From: Rhodospirillaceae bacterium
GTDB taxonomy: Bacteria; Pseudomonadota; Alphaproteobacteria; Rhodospirillales; 2-02-FULL-58-16
Assembly: GCA_013349695.1 (NCBI GenBank)
Contig: DUZD01000206.1
Span: 1-5,304 of the forward strand
Direction of reading: 5' to 3'
Length of the DNA stretch: 5,304 nucleotides
Numbering within the stretch: position 1 is the first letter of the stretch; the number at the start of each line of letters is the position of its first letter. Of this stretch, positions 5,190 through 5,304 are shown one piece after another. Below the pieces are notes generated by a model that searched no databases, was not told where the DNA came from, and saw only the letters and a program-made list of their open reading frames with translations. Position numbers and translations under genes: made by a program.

Positions 5190-5304
5190 TACACCCCGGC
5201 GGGATTCCTGACCCCATACGACGGGCTTCCGAGTTTCCCGGCTAGGCGCGTGGCGCGCCGTGATGTCAATCCATCACAAGCGCCGCGCAACGCCGTCCGA
5301 GAAG
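5190..5304. other. Downstream tail with GC hairpin; no assignable gene
   Basis: GGCGCG (5245-5250) and CGCGCC (5254-5259) form a perfect 6-bp stem with a 3-base loop, 55 bases after the last stop. There is no T-run, so termination is uncertain. On the minus strand two frames entering from the right edge end here (LLGRRCAALVMD stopping at 5266, and FSDGVARRL stopping a few bases earlier). Either could be the C-terminus of a convergent gene, but there is too little to choose. Confidence 0.3.

Overview
The window is GC-rich bacterial DNA. Its protein sequences look alphaproteobacterial, most likely Rhodospirillales. The MoaA N-terminus, a TetR/COQ9-like protein and an unknown protein with a C-terminal FWF motif all fit that group. 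The assignment rests on recalled family resemblance, not on a search.

Layout from left to right. (1) Positions 1-526, minus strand: the 5' end of a membrane polyferredoxin-like gene cut by the window edge, overlapped by a 93-residue two-helix membrane protein. A sigma70-like promoter lies upstream at 759-788 with a Fur-box-like palindrome inside it and a second Fur-like palindrome just upstream. This suggests an iron-regulated operon, possibly of the FtrABCD/FTR1 iron-uptake type. (2) Positions 527-1275: no convincing protein gene. It holds that promoter, a leader with overlapping mini-ORFs, and an AT-rich tandem repeat of about 33 bp units at 974-1090. (3) Positions 1276-2248, plus strand: two small independent units. 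A 30-bp near-perfect palindrome precedes a promoter and a 177-residue protein of unknown function, followed by a likely rho-independent terminator. A second promoter, ribosome site and 48-codon ORF follow. (4) Positions 2287-4335, minus strand: moaA, the radical-SAM GTP 3',8-cyclase of molybdenum cofactor synthesis, then after 21 bp a gene for an exported M28-family zinc peptidase. (5) Positions 4608-5189, plus strand: a TetR-fold protein with a COQ9-like C-terminal half, divergent from moaA. (6) Positions 5190-5304: a short tail with a GC hairpin and no assignable gene.

How the genes work together: only two groupings are supported. The membrane protein and polyferredoxin overlap and probably share the putative iron-responsive promoter. 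moaA and the peptidase are close enough to be co-transcribed, but no shared pathway is known. The central plus-strand genes appear to be single-gene units. I see no complete novel defence, mobile or biosynthetic system. The most unusual items are the tandem repeat, the long palindrome ahead of the unknown gene, the 48-codon ORF with a full set of expression signals, and the mini-ORF leader under the Fur-like promoter.
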